Source: Paracoccus beibuensis
GTDB lineage: Bacteria; Pseudomonadota; Alphaproteobacteria; Rhodobacterales; Rhodobacteraceae
Assembly (NCBI RefSeq): GCF_026162625.1
Contig: NZ_JAOTBD010000001.1
Location: 124,001-188,000, forward strand
DNA: 64,000 bases
Reading direction: 5' to 3'
Below are positions 8,362-18,610 of this stretch, piece after piece. A model generated the notes under the pieces. The model did no database searches and had not been told where the DNA came from. It saw only the letters and a program-made list of their open reading frames with translations. The translations under genes were made by a program, and so were the position numbers. The first letter of the stretch is position 1, and every line of letters begins with the position of its first letter.

Positions 8362-8895
8362 TCAGGATTCGCCGGACTTGCCCCCCAGCAACTTGTCGAG
8401 GCCCGCAAAGGGGCGGCGGGTATCGCCTGCCGGTTCGTCGGGCTGATCGGGGGCGGGAAGCTCGGCACCCTCGGCGCGTGGGTATTCCGGCAGCGCCAGG
8501 CTGAGGGCCTCGACCATGATCGCGCTCAGGTCGATGAAGGTGCCAAGCGGCTCCAGCGTCTCGTCCGGCATCTCGATCTCGTCGCCCTCGGGCGCGGCGA
8601 CATGGGGGGAAAACTGGATGTGCACGTCGTCGCGGATGTCGCTGCGCACGGGCCTCAGCGTCACCACGCAGGGCTGCGTCACGCGGGCGGCAAGGTTGCC
8701 GGTCAGCAGCCAGCCGTCGCGGCCATGGGCGCGCAGCTCTCCGCGAAAATCCAGCCGCGACAGGACGTCCAGCCCCAGTTCTCCGGCCAGGGCAGCACGG
8801 GTTTCCGCGTCCGGCGCCAGGTGAAAGGGCGTGGGCGTGTTGGGGTTCAGATGCGCGACGCGCAGGCGCTGCGGGTGCGATTCGGGTGCAGTCAT
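8362..8895 (-). CDS. yceD: YceD/DUF177 family protein
   Basis: YceD proteins are encoded beside rpmF in most bacteria and have been linked to 23S rRNA accumulation. The 177-residue product has the family core LTGNLAARVTQPCVVTLRPV near residue 85 and the acidic segment DLSAIMVEALSLALPEYPRA near residue 135. The conserved C-terminal RRPFAGLDKLL is visible. ATG at 8895 begins MTAPESHPQRL; an upstream in-frame ATG adds 16 residues without a ribosome binding site. A 234-base gap separates it from rpmF, wider than usual, so rpmF may have its own promoter. Confidence 0.88.
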   Translation of the reverse strand: MTAPESHPQRLRVAHLNPNTPTPFHLAPDAETRAALAGELGLDVLSRLDFRGELRAHGRDGWLLTGNLAARVTQPCVVTLRPVRSDIRDDVHIQFSPHVAAPEGDEIEMPDETLEPLGTFIDLSAIMVEALSLALPEYPRAEGAELPAPDQPDEPAGDTRRPFAGLDKLLGGKSGES

Positions 8896-9013
8896 GGCGG
8901 CCTTCGCGATCTTGGGGGCGGGGCGCGGCCCGCAGATTGACATTCTTGAGCAGGGTGCCCGAGTTTGCTAGGCAGGGCGGGCCGCGTCAACCGCCCCAAG
9001 GAGATAACCCCAC

Positions 9014-9463
9014 ATGGCCGCGATCAGAAGCCTGATGACACTGGCGTTTCTGGCCATCCTCGGGCTTGCCGCCTGCGCGCCGATCTATCGCAACCACGGT
9101 TATGTGCCGCCGGACCTGGAACTGGCGCAGGTGGTGCCGGGCCAGACGACGCGCGACGACCTGCCGGCGCTGGTGGGACGGCCCTCGGCGCAAGGGCTGC
9201 TGACGGGGTCGGGGTGGTACTATGTCGGGTCGCGCTGGCGCCGGATCGGCCCCGCCGCCCCCGAGGAGATCAATCGCGAGGTCGTCGCCATTTCGTTCGC
9301 GCCGGACGGTGTCGTCAGCAACGTCGAGCGCTTCGGGCTGGAACAGGGCCGCGTCGTGACGCTGTCGCGCCGGGTGACCGAGGGCAGCGTGTCAGAAGTG
9401 TCGTTCATCGGCCAGCTTCTGGGCAACCTGGGCAACTTCCAAGCCGGCGACTTCATCGACTGA
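9014..9463 (+). CDS. bamE: Outer-membrane assembly lipoprotein BamE
   Basis: Accessory lipoprotein of the BAM complex that folds beta-barrel proteins into the outer membrane. The 149-residue product starts with a lipoprotein signal (FLAILGLAAC, lipidated Cys near residue 21). The SmpA/OmlA motif follows: VVPGQTTRDDLPALVGRPS near residue 42, then GWYYVGSRWRR. The divergent position relative to yceD is typical of Rhodobacteraceae. It converges with the serine hydrolase gene, 3 bases apart. Confidence 0.93.
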   Translation: MAAIRSLMTLAFLAILGLAACAPIYRNHGYVPPDLELAQVVPGQTTRDDLPALVGRPSAQGLLTGSGWYYVGSRWRRIGPAAPEEINREVVAISFAPDGVVSNVERFGLEQGRVVTLSRRVTEGSVSEVSFIGQLLGNLGNFQAGDFID

Positions 9464-9466
9464 CGA

Positions 9467-10477
9467 TCAGGCGGCGCGCAGGATGTCCTGCGCCAGCCGG
9501 TGCAGCTTGTCGCGATATCCGGTCCGCGCCGACGGCTGGTCGGGATCCGAAGTGATGGCGATTGCCAGCGCCGGCTGGCCGCGCATTGCCGGGAAGACAT
9601 AGATCATCTGCCCGCCATAGCCCCAGCCATAGCGGACGTCCCGCCCCTCCATCCGGCCCAGGAACCAGCCATAGCCGTATCCCTGCCCGCTGAAGATGCT
9701 GGAGGTCCGGCGCCGCCAACTGTCGGCAATCCAGTCCTGCGGCACCACTTGGACGCCTCCTGCTTCGCCGCCCCGTGCATAGGTCGCGCCGAAGGCCAGC
9801 AGCGACCGCGTGCTCATCGCCATCTGGTTGCCGCCCAGGTAGATGCCCTGCGGGTCCCGGTCCCATCCGGTGATGCGAAAGCCCGGGATCGGCCCTAGCC
9901 AGTCGCCGGCCACCTGCATCAGGGGCCGCCCGGTCACACCGGTCAGGATCGCCGCCACCAGGTGTGTCGAGGCGGCCGAGTACTGCATTCTTCCGCCTGG
10001 GTCCTGCGTGAAGGGCGCGGCCAGCGCCGCCCGGACCCAGTTCCGGCTGCTGACCCAGCGGCCATAGTTCGGGCCCGACTGACGCTCCAGCCCCGCCTGC
10101 ATCGACAAGAGATTGCCAAGGGTCACCCGCGCCAGCCGGGGGTCCGGATTGTCGGGCAGGTCGTCCCGCAGCAGCGGGGCGATGGGCTGGTCCGGACCCT
10201 CCAGCAACCCGCGGTCGATGGCGATGCCCGCGAGGGCCGAGATGATCGACTTCGAGGCCGACTTGATGTTCGTCGGGCTGTCCGGCGTGAAGCCGTGGAA
10301 GCCCTCGGCGGCGATCTCCTCTCCGCCGCTGCCGTCGCCCCGCCAGACAGCGACGGCGCGCAGCGGCTGAAGCCCCGCGGCGGCGGACAGGACGGGCGAC
10401 AGGGCGGCGCGGGCCAGGCTCGGGGCGGCCAGAAGCGGCGCGGCGGCGGTGGTCAGGATCAGGGTGCGGCGTTTCAT
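9467..10477 (-). CDS. Serine hydrolase, beta-lactamase (class C/AmpC) family
   Basis: A 336-residue exported hydrolase with the penicillin-binding-protein fold. The N-terminus MKRRTLILTTAAAPLLAAP is a signal peptide with an arginine pair that could direct Tat export. The catalytic S-x-x-K is SASK in TNIKSASKSIISAL (about residue 78), and the Tyr motif is QYSAAS near residue 165. The substrate is unknown: such proteins include esterases, D-aminopeptidases and lactamases, and nothing here proves antibiotic hydrolysis. ATG at 10477 was chosen because the signal peptide begins there. Confidence 0.8.
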   Translation of the reverse strand: MKRRTLILTTAAAPLLAAPSLARAALSPVLSAAAGLQPLRAVAVWRGDGSGGEEIAAEGFHGFTPDSPTNIKSASKSIISALAGIAIDRGLLEGPDQPIAPLLRDDLPDNPDPRLARVTLGNLLSMQAGLERQSGPNYGRWVSSRNWVRAALAAPFTQDPGGRMQYSAASTHLVAAILTGVTGRPLMQVAGDWLGPIPGFRITGWDRDPQGIYLGGNQMAMSTRSLLAFGATYARGGEAGGVQVVPQDWIADSWRRRTSSIFSGQGYGYGWFLGRMEGRDVRYGWGYGGQMIYVFPAMRGQPALAIAITSDPDQPSARTGYRDKLHRLAQDILRAA

Positions 10478-10577
10478 GCCGTCGAATATGGGGGCTGGGG
10501 CGGCGTTGCGGCAATCACGCTTGCGTGCGGGCGGACGCGGGACTAGGGCAGGGGCGATCAAAGGAAAGGCCGTGCCC

Positions 10578-11309
10578 GTGACCGCGCTGGATGATCTTGC
10601 CACCGTTCCCTTTCATGACGCCGACGCCCCGCAGCGGGCCCGGATGCTGTCGCGGCTGGCTGACACCGAACTGGCCGTGGCGCTGGTGCAAGAGCCCCGT
10701 GGCGACCGGATCGAGCTGCGGATGTTCCCGCTGGAGGGGGCGCAGGTCGCGCTGGCCTGCGACGGAGAGGATCGGCTGGCAGGCTTCTTCGGCCAGCCGG
10801 TGGCCTATGCGGCAATGCCGGGGCGGGTCCTGGCGGGGCTGCTGCGCGCCGAGGGGGCGGGGCTGCTGGTCAATCCCGGCCAGCCGTCCGAGATGCTGCT
10901 GGACGCGGCGATGCTGAACTGGCTGACCGGCGCTCTGGCGGCCACCCCCGAGGAAGCCGAGGCCCGGTTGCGCCTGACTGCCCCCGCGCCCGACGTGGCC
11001 GAGGCGCTGGCCGCCCCACTGGGGCAGCGGCTGGCCGACATGCGCGGGCTGATCGCCGGGGCGGCGCTGGTCGGCGTTGCGGGCGGGCAGGGGCACCTGC
11101 TGCTGGTCGCCGGTGCGCCCGCCGATCGGCATGCCGCCGTCGCCAAGGCCCTGGCCGAGACGCTGGCCTTCCTGCCGCCGCAGCCCGGCGGCGTGGACAT
11201 CAGCTTCTCGGAACCCTCGCCGCCGCCGGGCGCGTTGCTGTTCGACCTGACGCCGCCGCAGCCGGAACCCGAGGCCCCGAAAGTCCCGCGTCCGCCGATC
11301 CTGCGTTGA
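10578..11309 (+). CDS. SseB family protein
   Basis: A 243-residue cytoplasmic protein with the SseB N-terminal fold (residues 1-120, including VNPGQPSEMLLDAAML) and a second half ending in a Pro-rich tail (EPEAPKVPRPP). SseB-like proteins are widespread with no firm biochemical role. GTG at 10578 was chosen because AAGGAAAGG (10561-10569) lies 8 bases upstream; GTG at 10572 is too close. Upstream neighbours are divergent and pcs follows on the same strand after 64 bases. Confidence 0.72.
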   Translation: MTALDDLATVPFHDADAPQRARMLSRLADTELAVALVQEPRGDRIELRMFPLEGAQVALACDGEDRLAGFFGQPVAYAAMPGRVLAGLLRAEGAGLLVNPGQPSEMLLDAAMLNWLTGALAATPEEAEARLRLTAPAPDVAEALAAPLGQRLADMRGLIAGAALVGVAGGQGHLLLVAGAPADRHAAVAKALAETLAFLPPQPGGVDISFSEPSPPPGALLFDLTPPQPEPEAPKVPRPPILR

Positions 11310-11373
11310 ACTTCCTGCCCCGGCCCGGCCTTGCGCGGTTGCGGAGCGGCAGTCAACCTGCGACAAAACCGAC

Positions 11374-12066
11374 ATGCAGCTGAAATACAAAGCTCTTGCC
11401 GTTCACCTTCTGACCGCCACCGGGGCGGTCCTTTCGATGCTGGCCATGCTGGCCGCGACCGAGGAGGAATGGGCGCTGATGTTCCTGTGGCTCGTTGCAG
11501 CCTTCGCCGTGGACGGCATCGACGGTCCGCTGGCGCGCCGTTACGACGTCAAGACCAACTGGGCGTCCTATGACGGCGTCCTGATGGACCTGATCATCGA
11601 CTATCTGACCTATGTCTTCATTCCGGCATTCGCGCTGTTCCAGTCGGGTCTGCTGTCGGGTTGGACGGGCTGGTTCGCGATCATCCTGATCGTCTTCGCC
11701 AGCGTCGTCTACTTCGCCGACACCCGCATGAAGACGCGCGACAATTCCTTTGCGGGCTTTCCCGGCTGCTGGAACATGGTGATCCTGGTGCTTTTCGCGG
11801 TCGAGCCACACTGGACGATCATCCTGGCGGTCGTCGTCCTTCTCAGCATCGCGATGTTCACCAACATCAAGTTCATCCATCCCGTCCGGACCGAGCGGTG
11901 GCGCATGGTGTCGCTGCCGATCGCGGTCCTGTGGGTGCTGTTCGCCTGCTGGGCGGCTGTCGTGGACTTTCACCCGGCCAGCTGGGCGAACTGGGGCTTG
12001 GTGCTGACCTCGATCTGGCTGCTGCTGGCGGGGGCCGCGCAGCAGCTGATCCCGGCGCGGGACTGA
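11374..12066 (+). CDS. pcs: Phosphatidylcholine synthase
   Basis: Condenses choline with CDP-diacylglycerol to make phosphatidylcholine in the inner membrane, a pathway typical of alphaproteobacteria. The 230-residue product shows the CDP-alcohol phosphotransferase signature D-G-x2-D-G-x2-A-R (VDGIDGPLARRYD, about residue 48) followed by D-x3-D (DGVLMDLIID). About eight membrane helices are visible. Length and motif spacing match Pcs rather than PgsA or PssA. Start ATG at 11374. Confidence 0.93.
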   Translation: MQLKYKALAVHLLTATGAVLSMLAMLAATEEEWALMFLWLVAAFAVDGIDGPLARRYDVKTNWASYDGVLMDLIIDYLTYVFIPAFALFQSGLLSGWTGWFAIILIVFASVVYFADTRMKTRDNSFAGFPGCWNMVILVLFAVEPHWTIILAVVVLLSIAMFTNIKFIHPVRTERWRMVSLPIAVLWVLFACWAAVVDFHPASWANWGLVLTSIWLLLAGAAQQLIPARD

Positions 12067-13324
12067 CCCTCGGCGGCGGCGCCGCAGATTGAATGCGCCG
12101 AAGGCCGCGACAACCAGAAATCACAGGCCCGGCACGACAAAGGACAACTGCGTCCCGCGCGCGTCCAGGATCGTGCCCTGCACCATCGGCATCACCGCGC
12201 CGCCCAGGATTGCCATGACCGGGCCCGCCGCACCGAACTTGGTGTCCTCGGCCAGCCCCTCCGTGGCGATGCCGTAGATGATGGGGAACATCGGCGACAG
12301 GCAGGCCGACAGCGCGACCACGGCCCACAGCCCGGCCATGCCCGGTCCTCCGGCGGCGAAAAGGCACAGCACCGTCCCGACCAGCGCCATGCCCGCCAGC
12401 AGCAGGGCCGGGCGGATCACGCCCATCAGGCCGACCATTGCGAAACGAGAGATCAGGAACACGATCATGGTGGCCTGCAGGTACCACCCGGCCTCGGTTC
12501 CGCCAAGCGTCGCCATCGCGTACTGGATCGTGAAGGTCCAGATGCAGGTCTGCGCCGCGACGTTGAAGAAGCGCGCCAGGACCCCGAAGACATAGTGCGG
12601 ATTGCGCGACAGGCGCCGCAGGGTCGCGCCGAGGCGGTCCGGTGCGGTCTCCTCTGCCGCCTCGCGGCGGGTCGGCATGCGGATCAGCGCGATGGCGGCC
12701 TAGATCGCCAGCAGCACGAACGGAAGGCCGACATATGGGGTCATGATGGCCTGCATCTCGGCCTCGCGGATGGCGCGCAGGGCTTCGGGCGCCATGGCGG
12801 CGCGGTCGGCGGCGTTGGCCAGGTTCAACCGGGGCAGGATCAGGGTGGTTGCCAGAAAGACGCCGATATTTATGCCGACCGGATGAAGGCCAGCGCCAGG
12901 TTCAGGGGCGGGTGGCGTTCGTCTCGGGTCCCATGGCCATGACGAAGGGATTGGCCGAGGTCTCGAGGATCGACAGACCGCCCGCCAGCAGGAGCAGCGC
13001 CGCCAGGAAGAAGGCGGAGGTCGTCGCCTGCGCCTCCGGATAGAAGAGGAACGCGCCCGGCACCGCGCAGCCGAGCCCGGTCAGGATGCCGGTCTTTAAC
13101 GAGAAGCGGCGGTGTATGAAGGCCGCGGGCAGGGCCAGCAGGAAATTCGCGCCGTGATGGTCGAAGTGCACCAGCGACGCCTGCACCGTGGTCATCGAGA
13201 AGATGCGAGAGAAAACCTGCACCAGCGGGTCGGTCATGTTGGCCGCGATTCCCCAGGCCGCGAAGCAGGTCACAAGCAGCAGGAAGGGCAGGCGCATGCC
13301 GGGGTGGACGAAGGGCGGGGTCAT
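12067..13324 (-). pseudogene. Decayed FucP-type MFS sugar permease
   Basis: A remnant of a fucose/glucose-galactose MFS transporter. The first piece (13324-12902) starts with ATG behind AGAGGAACG and reads through LETSANPFVMAMGPETNATR, the FucP motif. Two single-base deletions follow, near 12905 and near 12886. In the restored frame the next piece (NIGVFLATTLILP) is broken by TAG at 12700-12702. The third piece (12678-12124) reads RNPHYVFGVLARFFNVAAQT and ends with TGA at 12121-12123, just before the last membrane helix (FLVVAAFGAFNL), which is still readable. Two frameshifts and two nonsense codons make sequencing error alone unlikely. No sugar catabolic genes lie nearby. Confidence 0.85.
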
Positions 13325-13413
13325 CGTTCCTCTCGACGGCGGTCAGGGTGGCGCCGTCTGCCAGAGCCCGCCGCCGGTGACCATCGTCCCGCCGCCGCAA
13401 AGAAAGCACGGAC

Positions 13414-13430
13414 GGGCGCCTGTCGCGCCC
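13414..13430 (-). terminator. Hairpin downstream of the AGCS symporter gene
   Basis: GGGCGC and GCGCCC form a 6-bp stem around a 5-base loop, 9 bases beyond the symporter stop codon. On the minus strand the sequence GTCCGTGCTTTCTTT follows. A weak to moderate intrinsic terminator. Confidence 0.4.
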
Positions 13431-13439
13431 GCCTTTGGT

Positions 13440-14981
13440 TCAGGCGAACTTGCGGATGCGCCCCGTCTTCAGCCGGTCCAGATAGCTGCGCGTCTCGGCC
13501 TTGACGATCGGCATCAGCAGGTACAGCGCGATGATGTTCGGGATCGACATCGCGAAGATCGCCGCGTCCGAGAAGTCGATGATCGGGCCAAGGTTGGCGG
13601 CGGCTCCAATGACCACGAACAGGCAGAAGATGATCTTGAAGATCAGTTCTTTCGTGTGGCCCTCTCCGAAGAGGAAGGTCGATGCCTTGAGTCCATAATA
13701 GCTCCAAGAGATCATCGTCGAGAAGGCGAACAGCACGACCGCCAGGACAAGGATGTAGCGGAACCAGCCGAAGGCGCTGCTGAACGCATCCGATGTCAGC
13801 GCGACGCCGCTGTTGCCGGTGATCGTCTGGATCTGCGTGCCGGCCTCGTTCTGGACGAAGAGGCCGGTGGCCGGGTCGACGACCAGCTGGCCGGTGATGA
13901 TGATCACCAGTGCCGTCATGGTGCAGATCACGACCGTGTCGATGAAGGGCTCGAGCAGCGACACGAAGCCCTCGGTCACGGGATCCTTGGTGCGCACGGC
14001 GCTGTGGGCGATGGCGGCAGAGCCCACGCCGGCCTCGTTGGAGAACGCGGCGCGGCGGAAGCCTTGGATCAGCGCGCCGATGGCCCCGCCGACAACGCCG
14101 TCATTGGTGAAGGCGCCCGCGAAGATCTGCCGGAAGGCCGTGCCGATCATGTCGGAGTTCATGCCGATGATGATCAGCGCCGTGATCACATAGAGCGCGG
14201 CCATGAACGGCACGACCTTTTCTGTCACGCTGGCGATGGACTTGAGGCCGCCGACGATGACCAGGAAGACGATGATCGCCATGATCAGGCCGGTGATCCA
14301 GCCGGGATAGTCGCCCATGACGTTGATGATCTGGGCATGCGCCTGGTTCGCCTGGAACATGTTCCCGCCGCCGAAGCTGCCCAGGATGCAGAAGATCGCG
14401 AAGATCACGGCCAAAATCTTGCCGCCCGGCAGACCGCGCGCCGCGAAGCCCTTGGTCATGTAGTACATCGGCCCGCCCGAGACCGTCCCGTCGGCGTATT
14501 CGTTGCGGTATTTGACGCCGAGCGTGCATTCGGTGAACTTCGTGGCCATGCCCAGAAGTCCCGCGAGGATCATCCAGAACGTCGCGCCCGGCCCGCCGAT
14601 GCCGACGGCCACGGCGACGCCCGCGATGTTGCCAAGGCCCACGGTCCCCGACAACGCCGTCGTCAGCGCCTGGAAATGGCTGACCTCGCCCGCGTCGTCG
14701 GGATCCGAGTAGTCGCCGCGCACCAGCGCGATCGCGTGTCCAAAGGCCCGGAACTGGATGAAGGCGAAATAGATCGTGAAGATCGTTGCGGCGACGACCA
14801 GCCAGCCCACGATCCAGGGGAAGGTTGTCCCGGGGAAGTTCGAGAAGATCAGGCTGACGAACCAGCCGGTCGAGTTGGCGAAGACCTCGTTCACCGTCTC
14901 GTCGATGCCCTGGGCGGCGGCGGGTGCGGCGGCCAGCGCCATGGCGGCGGCGGGGATCAGCGGTCGTGGAAATGCGGTCAT
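13440..14981 (-). CDS. Sodium:alanine symporter (AGCS family)
   Basis: Inner-membrane Na+-coupled amino-acid carrier, probably for alanine or glycine. The 513-residue protein has about eleven hydrophobic helices. Family hallmarks include [19 protein letters not shown] (about residue 105), [19 protein letters not shown] (about residue 300) and [14 protein letters not shown] near residue 415. It starts with a signal-like segment ([20 protein letters not shown], then AAAQG), as in many proteobacterial AGCS proteins. ATG at 14981 has AGAGGGG upstream. It follows the universal stress gene by 35 bases, so the two may share a transcript. Confidence 0.92.
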   Translation of the reverse strand: MTAFPRPLIPAAAMALAAAPAAAQGIDETVNEVFANSTGWFVSLIFSNFPGTTFPWIVGWLVVAATIFTIYFAFIQFRAFGHAIALVRGDYSDPDDAGEVSHFQALTTALSGTVGLGNIAGVAVAVGIGGPGATFWMILAGLLGMATKFTECTLGVKYRNEYADGTVSGGPMYYMTKGFAARGLPGGKILAVIFAIFCILGSFGGGNMFQANQAHAQIINVMGDYPGWITGLIMAIIVFLVIVGGLKSIASVTEKVVPFMAALYVITALIIIGMNSDMIGTAFRQIFAGAFTNDGVVGGAIGALIQGFRRAAFSNEAGVGSAAIAHSAVRTKDPVTEGFVSLLEPFIDTVVICTMTALVIIITGQLVVDPATGLFVQNEAGTQIQTITGNSGVALTSDAFSSAFGWFRYILVLAVVLFAFSTMISWSYYGLKASTFLFGEGHTKELIFKIIFCLFVVIGAAANLGPIIDFSDAAIFAMSIPNIIALYLLMPIVKAETRSYLDRLKTGRIRKFA

Positions 14982-15016
14982 TGTGGTTGCCCCTCTTGTT
15001 CGCTGCGCCGGACGGG

Positions 15017-15451
15017 TCATGGCACGATCACCACGGGCACCGGCGCAACCTGCGCCAGCGTCGCCGCAACCGACCCGAAGATGCGCGAAGCGAAGCCCGA
15101 AGCGCCCATGCGGCCGATGAAGATCATCGCCGCCTGTTCGTCGCGCGCGATGCGGCACAGCGTTTCGGCGATGTGGCCATAGCGGATTGACGTGGCGACC
15201 GGGATGCCTGCATCCTCGACGCGCTTGACGACCGGGGTCAGGATGGCGCTTTCCGCGCGCTTCAACTCCTCATTGCGGCGGCGGTGGCGTTCCTCGACCT
15301 CGCTGGGGGTCAGGAAGCTGTAGGGCGACCATTCAAGCACGTGGGCGATCAGGAGGTTGTCGCCCTGGGCCTGGGCCCGCGTGATGGCGAAATCGAGCGC
15401 GCGCAGTGAGGCGTCGCTGCCGTCGAATCCGACGACGATCTTGCGTGACAT
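15017..15451 (-). CDS. Universal stress protein (UspA family)
   Basis: A 144-residue single-domain Usp. [17 protein letters not shown] begins the fold, and the ATP-binding signature G-x2-G-x9-G-S is present as [15 protein letters not shown] (about residue 115), so nucleotide binding is expected. Start ATG at 15451 with GAGGGAACG upstream. It precedes the AGCS symporter on the same strand. I could not find an EcfG-type promoter before it. Confidence 0.92.
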   Translation of the reverse strand: MSRKIVVGFDGSDASLRALDFAITRAQAQGDNLLIAHVLEWSPYSFLTPSEVEERHRRRNEELKRAESAILTPVVKRVEDAGIPVATSIRYGHIAETLCRIARDEQAAMIFIGRMGASGFASRIFGSVAATLAQVAPVPVVIVP

Positions 15452-15643
15452 CGTTCCCTCATCTGTTGATTGTCGTTCTTGTTTTGGTGCCGAAAGGATA
15501 GGCAGGCGAGGCCGATCCGGCCAGCGGAAATGTGTCGCTACAATGACGTCCGGCGGAATGGCGGGCGGTCTGCCCTGCGATCGGGCGCTGTGTGCCGCAG
15601 GTTTGGGGTTTTCAATCGCTGTGCAAGGCGGCATAGTCGCGCC

Positions 15644-15742
15644 ATGACCCGGATGCGCCACATCGCCACCGCCCCGACCGCGCCTCAAGGCGCGCGACTG
15701 GCCGTGCAGCGTCGCGGTCTGCTGCTTCTTACGCTGCGCTGA
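15644..15742 (+). CDS. Leucine-rich leader peptide of leuA (LeuL-like)
   Basis: A 32-codon frame, ATG at 15644 to TGA at 15740-15742, ending in Arg-Gly-Leu-Leu-Leu-Leu-Thr-Leu-Arg-stop. The four consecutive leucine codons are CTG CTG CTT CTT, and CTT is uncommon in the surrounding genes. It lies 78 bases upstream of leuA, with the stop codon inside the 5' arm of a hairpin. This is the arrangement of transcription attenuation by ribosome stalling at leucine codons. An internal ATG at 15653 is an alternative start. Confidence 0.75.
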   Translation: MTRMRHIATAPTAPQGARLAVQRRGLLLLTLR

Positions 15743-15766
15743 GCGGGTCCCCGGGCCACCGCTCAG
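15739..15766 (+). promoter_or_regulatory. Attenuator hairpin before leuA
   Basis: CTGAGCGG (15739-15746) pairs perfectly with CCGCTCAG (15759-15766). A second inverted repeat, CAGCGT/ACGCTG (15707-15712 and 15731-15736), encloses the leucine codons, and a GCGCC/GGCGC stem lies at 15680-15693. Stalling on the Leu codons would disrupt the middle stem and could shift pairing. There is no clear U-run after the last stem, so termination efficiency is uncertain. Confidence 0.55.
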
Positions 15767-15820
15767 TCAGGTCGGCGCCCGGTTCCCACAGCCAGACATC
15801 CGTAAGAAGGACCGCATCAA

Positions 15821-17383
15821 ATGACTGAACAGAACCGCGTCGTGATCTTCGACACCACGCTGCGCGACGGCGAACAATCGCCTGGGGCCACCATGTCCCA
15901 TGCCGAGAAGCTGGAGATCGCCGGCATGCTGGACGAGATGGGCGTCGACATCATCGAGGCCGGCTTCCCCATCGCATCGGAAGGCGACTTCGCCGCCGTC
16001 AGCGAAATCGCCAAGATGGCGCAGACCAGCGTGATCTGCGGCCTGGCCCGCGCGCAGATCCCCGACATCGACCGCTGCTGGGAGGCCGTGCGCCACGCCC
16101 GCCGTCCGCGCATCCACACCTTCATCGGCACCTCGCCGCTGCACCGGGCGATCCCGAACCTGGACATGGACCAGATGGCCGAGCGGATCGAGCAGACCGT
16201 GACCCACGCCCGCAACCTGTGCGACAACGTGCAGTGGTCGCCGATGGATGCGACGCGGACCGAGCACGACTATCTGTGCCGGGTGGTGGAGATCGCCATC
16301 AAGGCCGGCGCCACCACGATCAACATCCCCGACACGGTCGGCTACACCGCGCCTCGCGAATCCGCCGACCTGATCCGCATGCTGCTGGAGCGTGTGCCGG
16401 GGTCGGAAAACATCGTCTTCGCGACGCATTGCCACAACGACCTGGGCATGGCGACCGCCAACGCCCTGGCCGCGGTCGAGGCAGGCGCCCGCCAGATCGA
16501 ATGCACGATCAACGGGCTGGGCGAACGCGCGGGCAACACGGCGCTGGAAGAGGTCGTGATGGCGATGCGGGTCCGCAATGACATCATGCCCTACCAGACC
16601 GGGATCGACACCACGAAGATCATCGGCATCTCTCGCCGCGTGGCGGCGGTGTCGGGCTTTCCCGTGCAGTTCAACAAGGCGATCGTCGGCAAGAACGCCT
16701 TCCTGCACGAAAGCGGCATCCACCAGGACGGCGTGCTGAAGAACGTCGAGACCTTCGAGATCATGCGCCCCACCGACATCGGCCTGACCGAGAACAACAT
16801 CGCGATGGGCAAGCATTCCGGCCGCGCGGCGCTCCGCGCCAAGCTGGCCGACCTGGGCTACGAGGTGGGCGACAACCAGTTGAAGGACATCTTCGTGCGC
16901 TTCAAGGCCCTGGCCGACCGCAAGAAAGAGGTCTACGACGAGGACATCGTGGCGCTGGTCCTGGACGCGGCCGCCAATACCGATGCCGACCACCTGCAGG
17001 TCAAGCACCTGCGCGTCGTCTGCGGCAGCGATGGCCAGTCGGCCGATCTGACGATGATCGTCGACGGAGAGGAGAAGCGCGCCGAGACCACCGGCGACGG
17101 TCCGGTCGACGCCTGCTTCAACGCCGTCCGCCGGATCTTCCCGCACGAGGCGCGGCTGCAGCTCTATCAGGTGCATGCGGTGACCGAGGGCACCGATGCC
17201 CAGGCCACCGTCAGCGTCCGGATGGAGGAGGAGGGCCGCATCGTCACCGGCCAGGCCGCCGACACGGACACCATCCTTGCGTCCGTCAAGGCCTATGTGG
17301 GCGCGCTGAACCGGCTGATCGTGCGCCGCTCGATGACCGCGAAGGGCAGCGACGCCAAGCAGATCAGCATGTATTCGCACTGA
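15821..17383 (+). CDS. leuA: 2-isopropylmalate synthase
   Basis: First committed step of leucine synthesis: acetyl-CoA plus 2-oxoisovalerate to 2-isopropylmalate. The 520-residue length is normal. The HMGL-like catalytic barrel starts with FDTTLRDGEQSPGATM (residue 8), the metal-binding histidines lie in ATHCHNDLGMATANA (about residue 205), and GLGERAGNTALEEVVMAM follows. The C-terminal LeuA dimer/allosteric domain (from about residue 385) is present, so leucine feedback inhibition is expected. A leader peptide and attenuator precede it. Confidence 0.97.
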   Translation: MTEQNRVVIFDTTLRDGEQSPGATMSHAEKLEIAGMLDEMGVDIIEAGFPIASEGDFAAVSEIAKMAQTSVICGLARAQIPDIDRCWEAVRHARRPRIHTFIGTSPLHRAIPNLDMDQMAERIEQTVTHARNLCDNVQWSPMDATRTEHDYLCRVVEIAIKAGATTINIPDTVGYTAPRESADLIRMLLERVPGSENIVFATHCHNDLGMATANALAAVEAGARQIECTINGLGERAGNTALEEVVMAMRVRNDIMPYQTGIDTTKIIGISRRVAAVSGFPVQFNKAIVGKNAFLHESGIHQDGVLKNVETFEIMRPTDIGLTENNIAMGKHSGRAALRAKLADLGYEVGDNQLKDIFVRFKALADRKKEVYDEDIVALVLDAAANTDADHLQVKHLRVVCGSDGQSADLTMIVDGEEKRAETTGDGPVDACFNAVRRIFPHEARLQLYQVHAVTEGTDAQATVSVRMEEEGRIVTGQAADTDTILASVKAYVGALNRLIVRRSMTAKGSDAKQISMYSH

Positions 17384-18586
<1,203 letters not shown>

Positions 18587-18610
18587 TCCGACGACCGGAG
18601 GGCCGCCAGA

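Noticed and set aside
9467..10477. Calling the serine hydrolase an AmpC beta-lactamase
   Set aside because: The SxxK fold is shared with many esterases and peptidases. No AmpR gene is adjacent and the diagnostic motifs are not clear enough.
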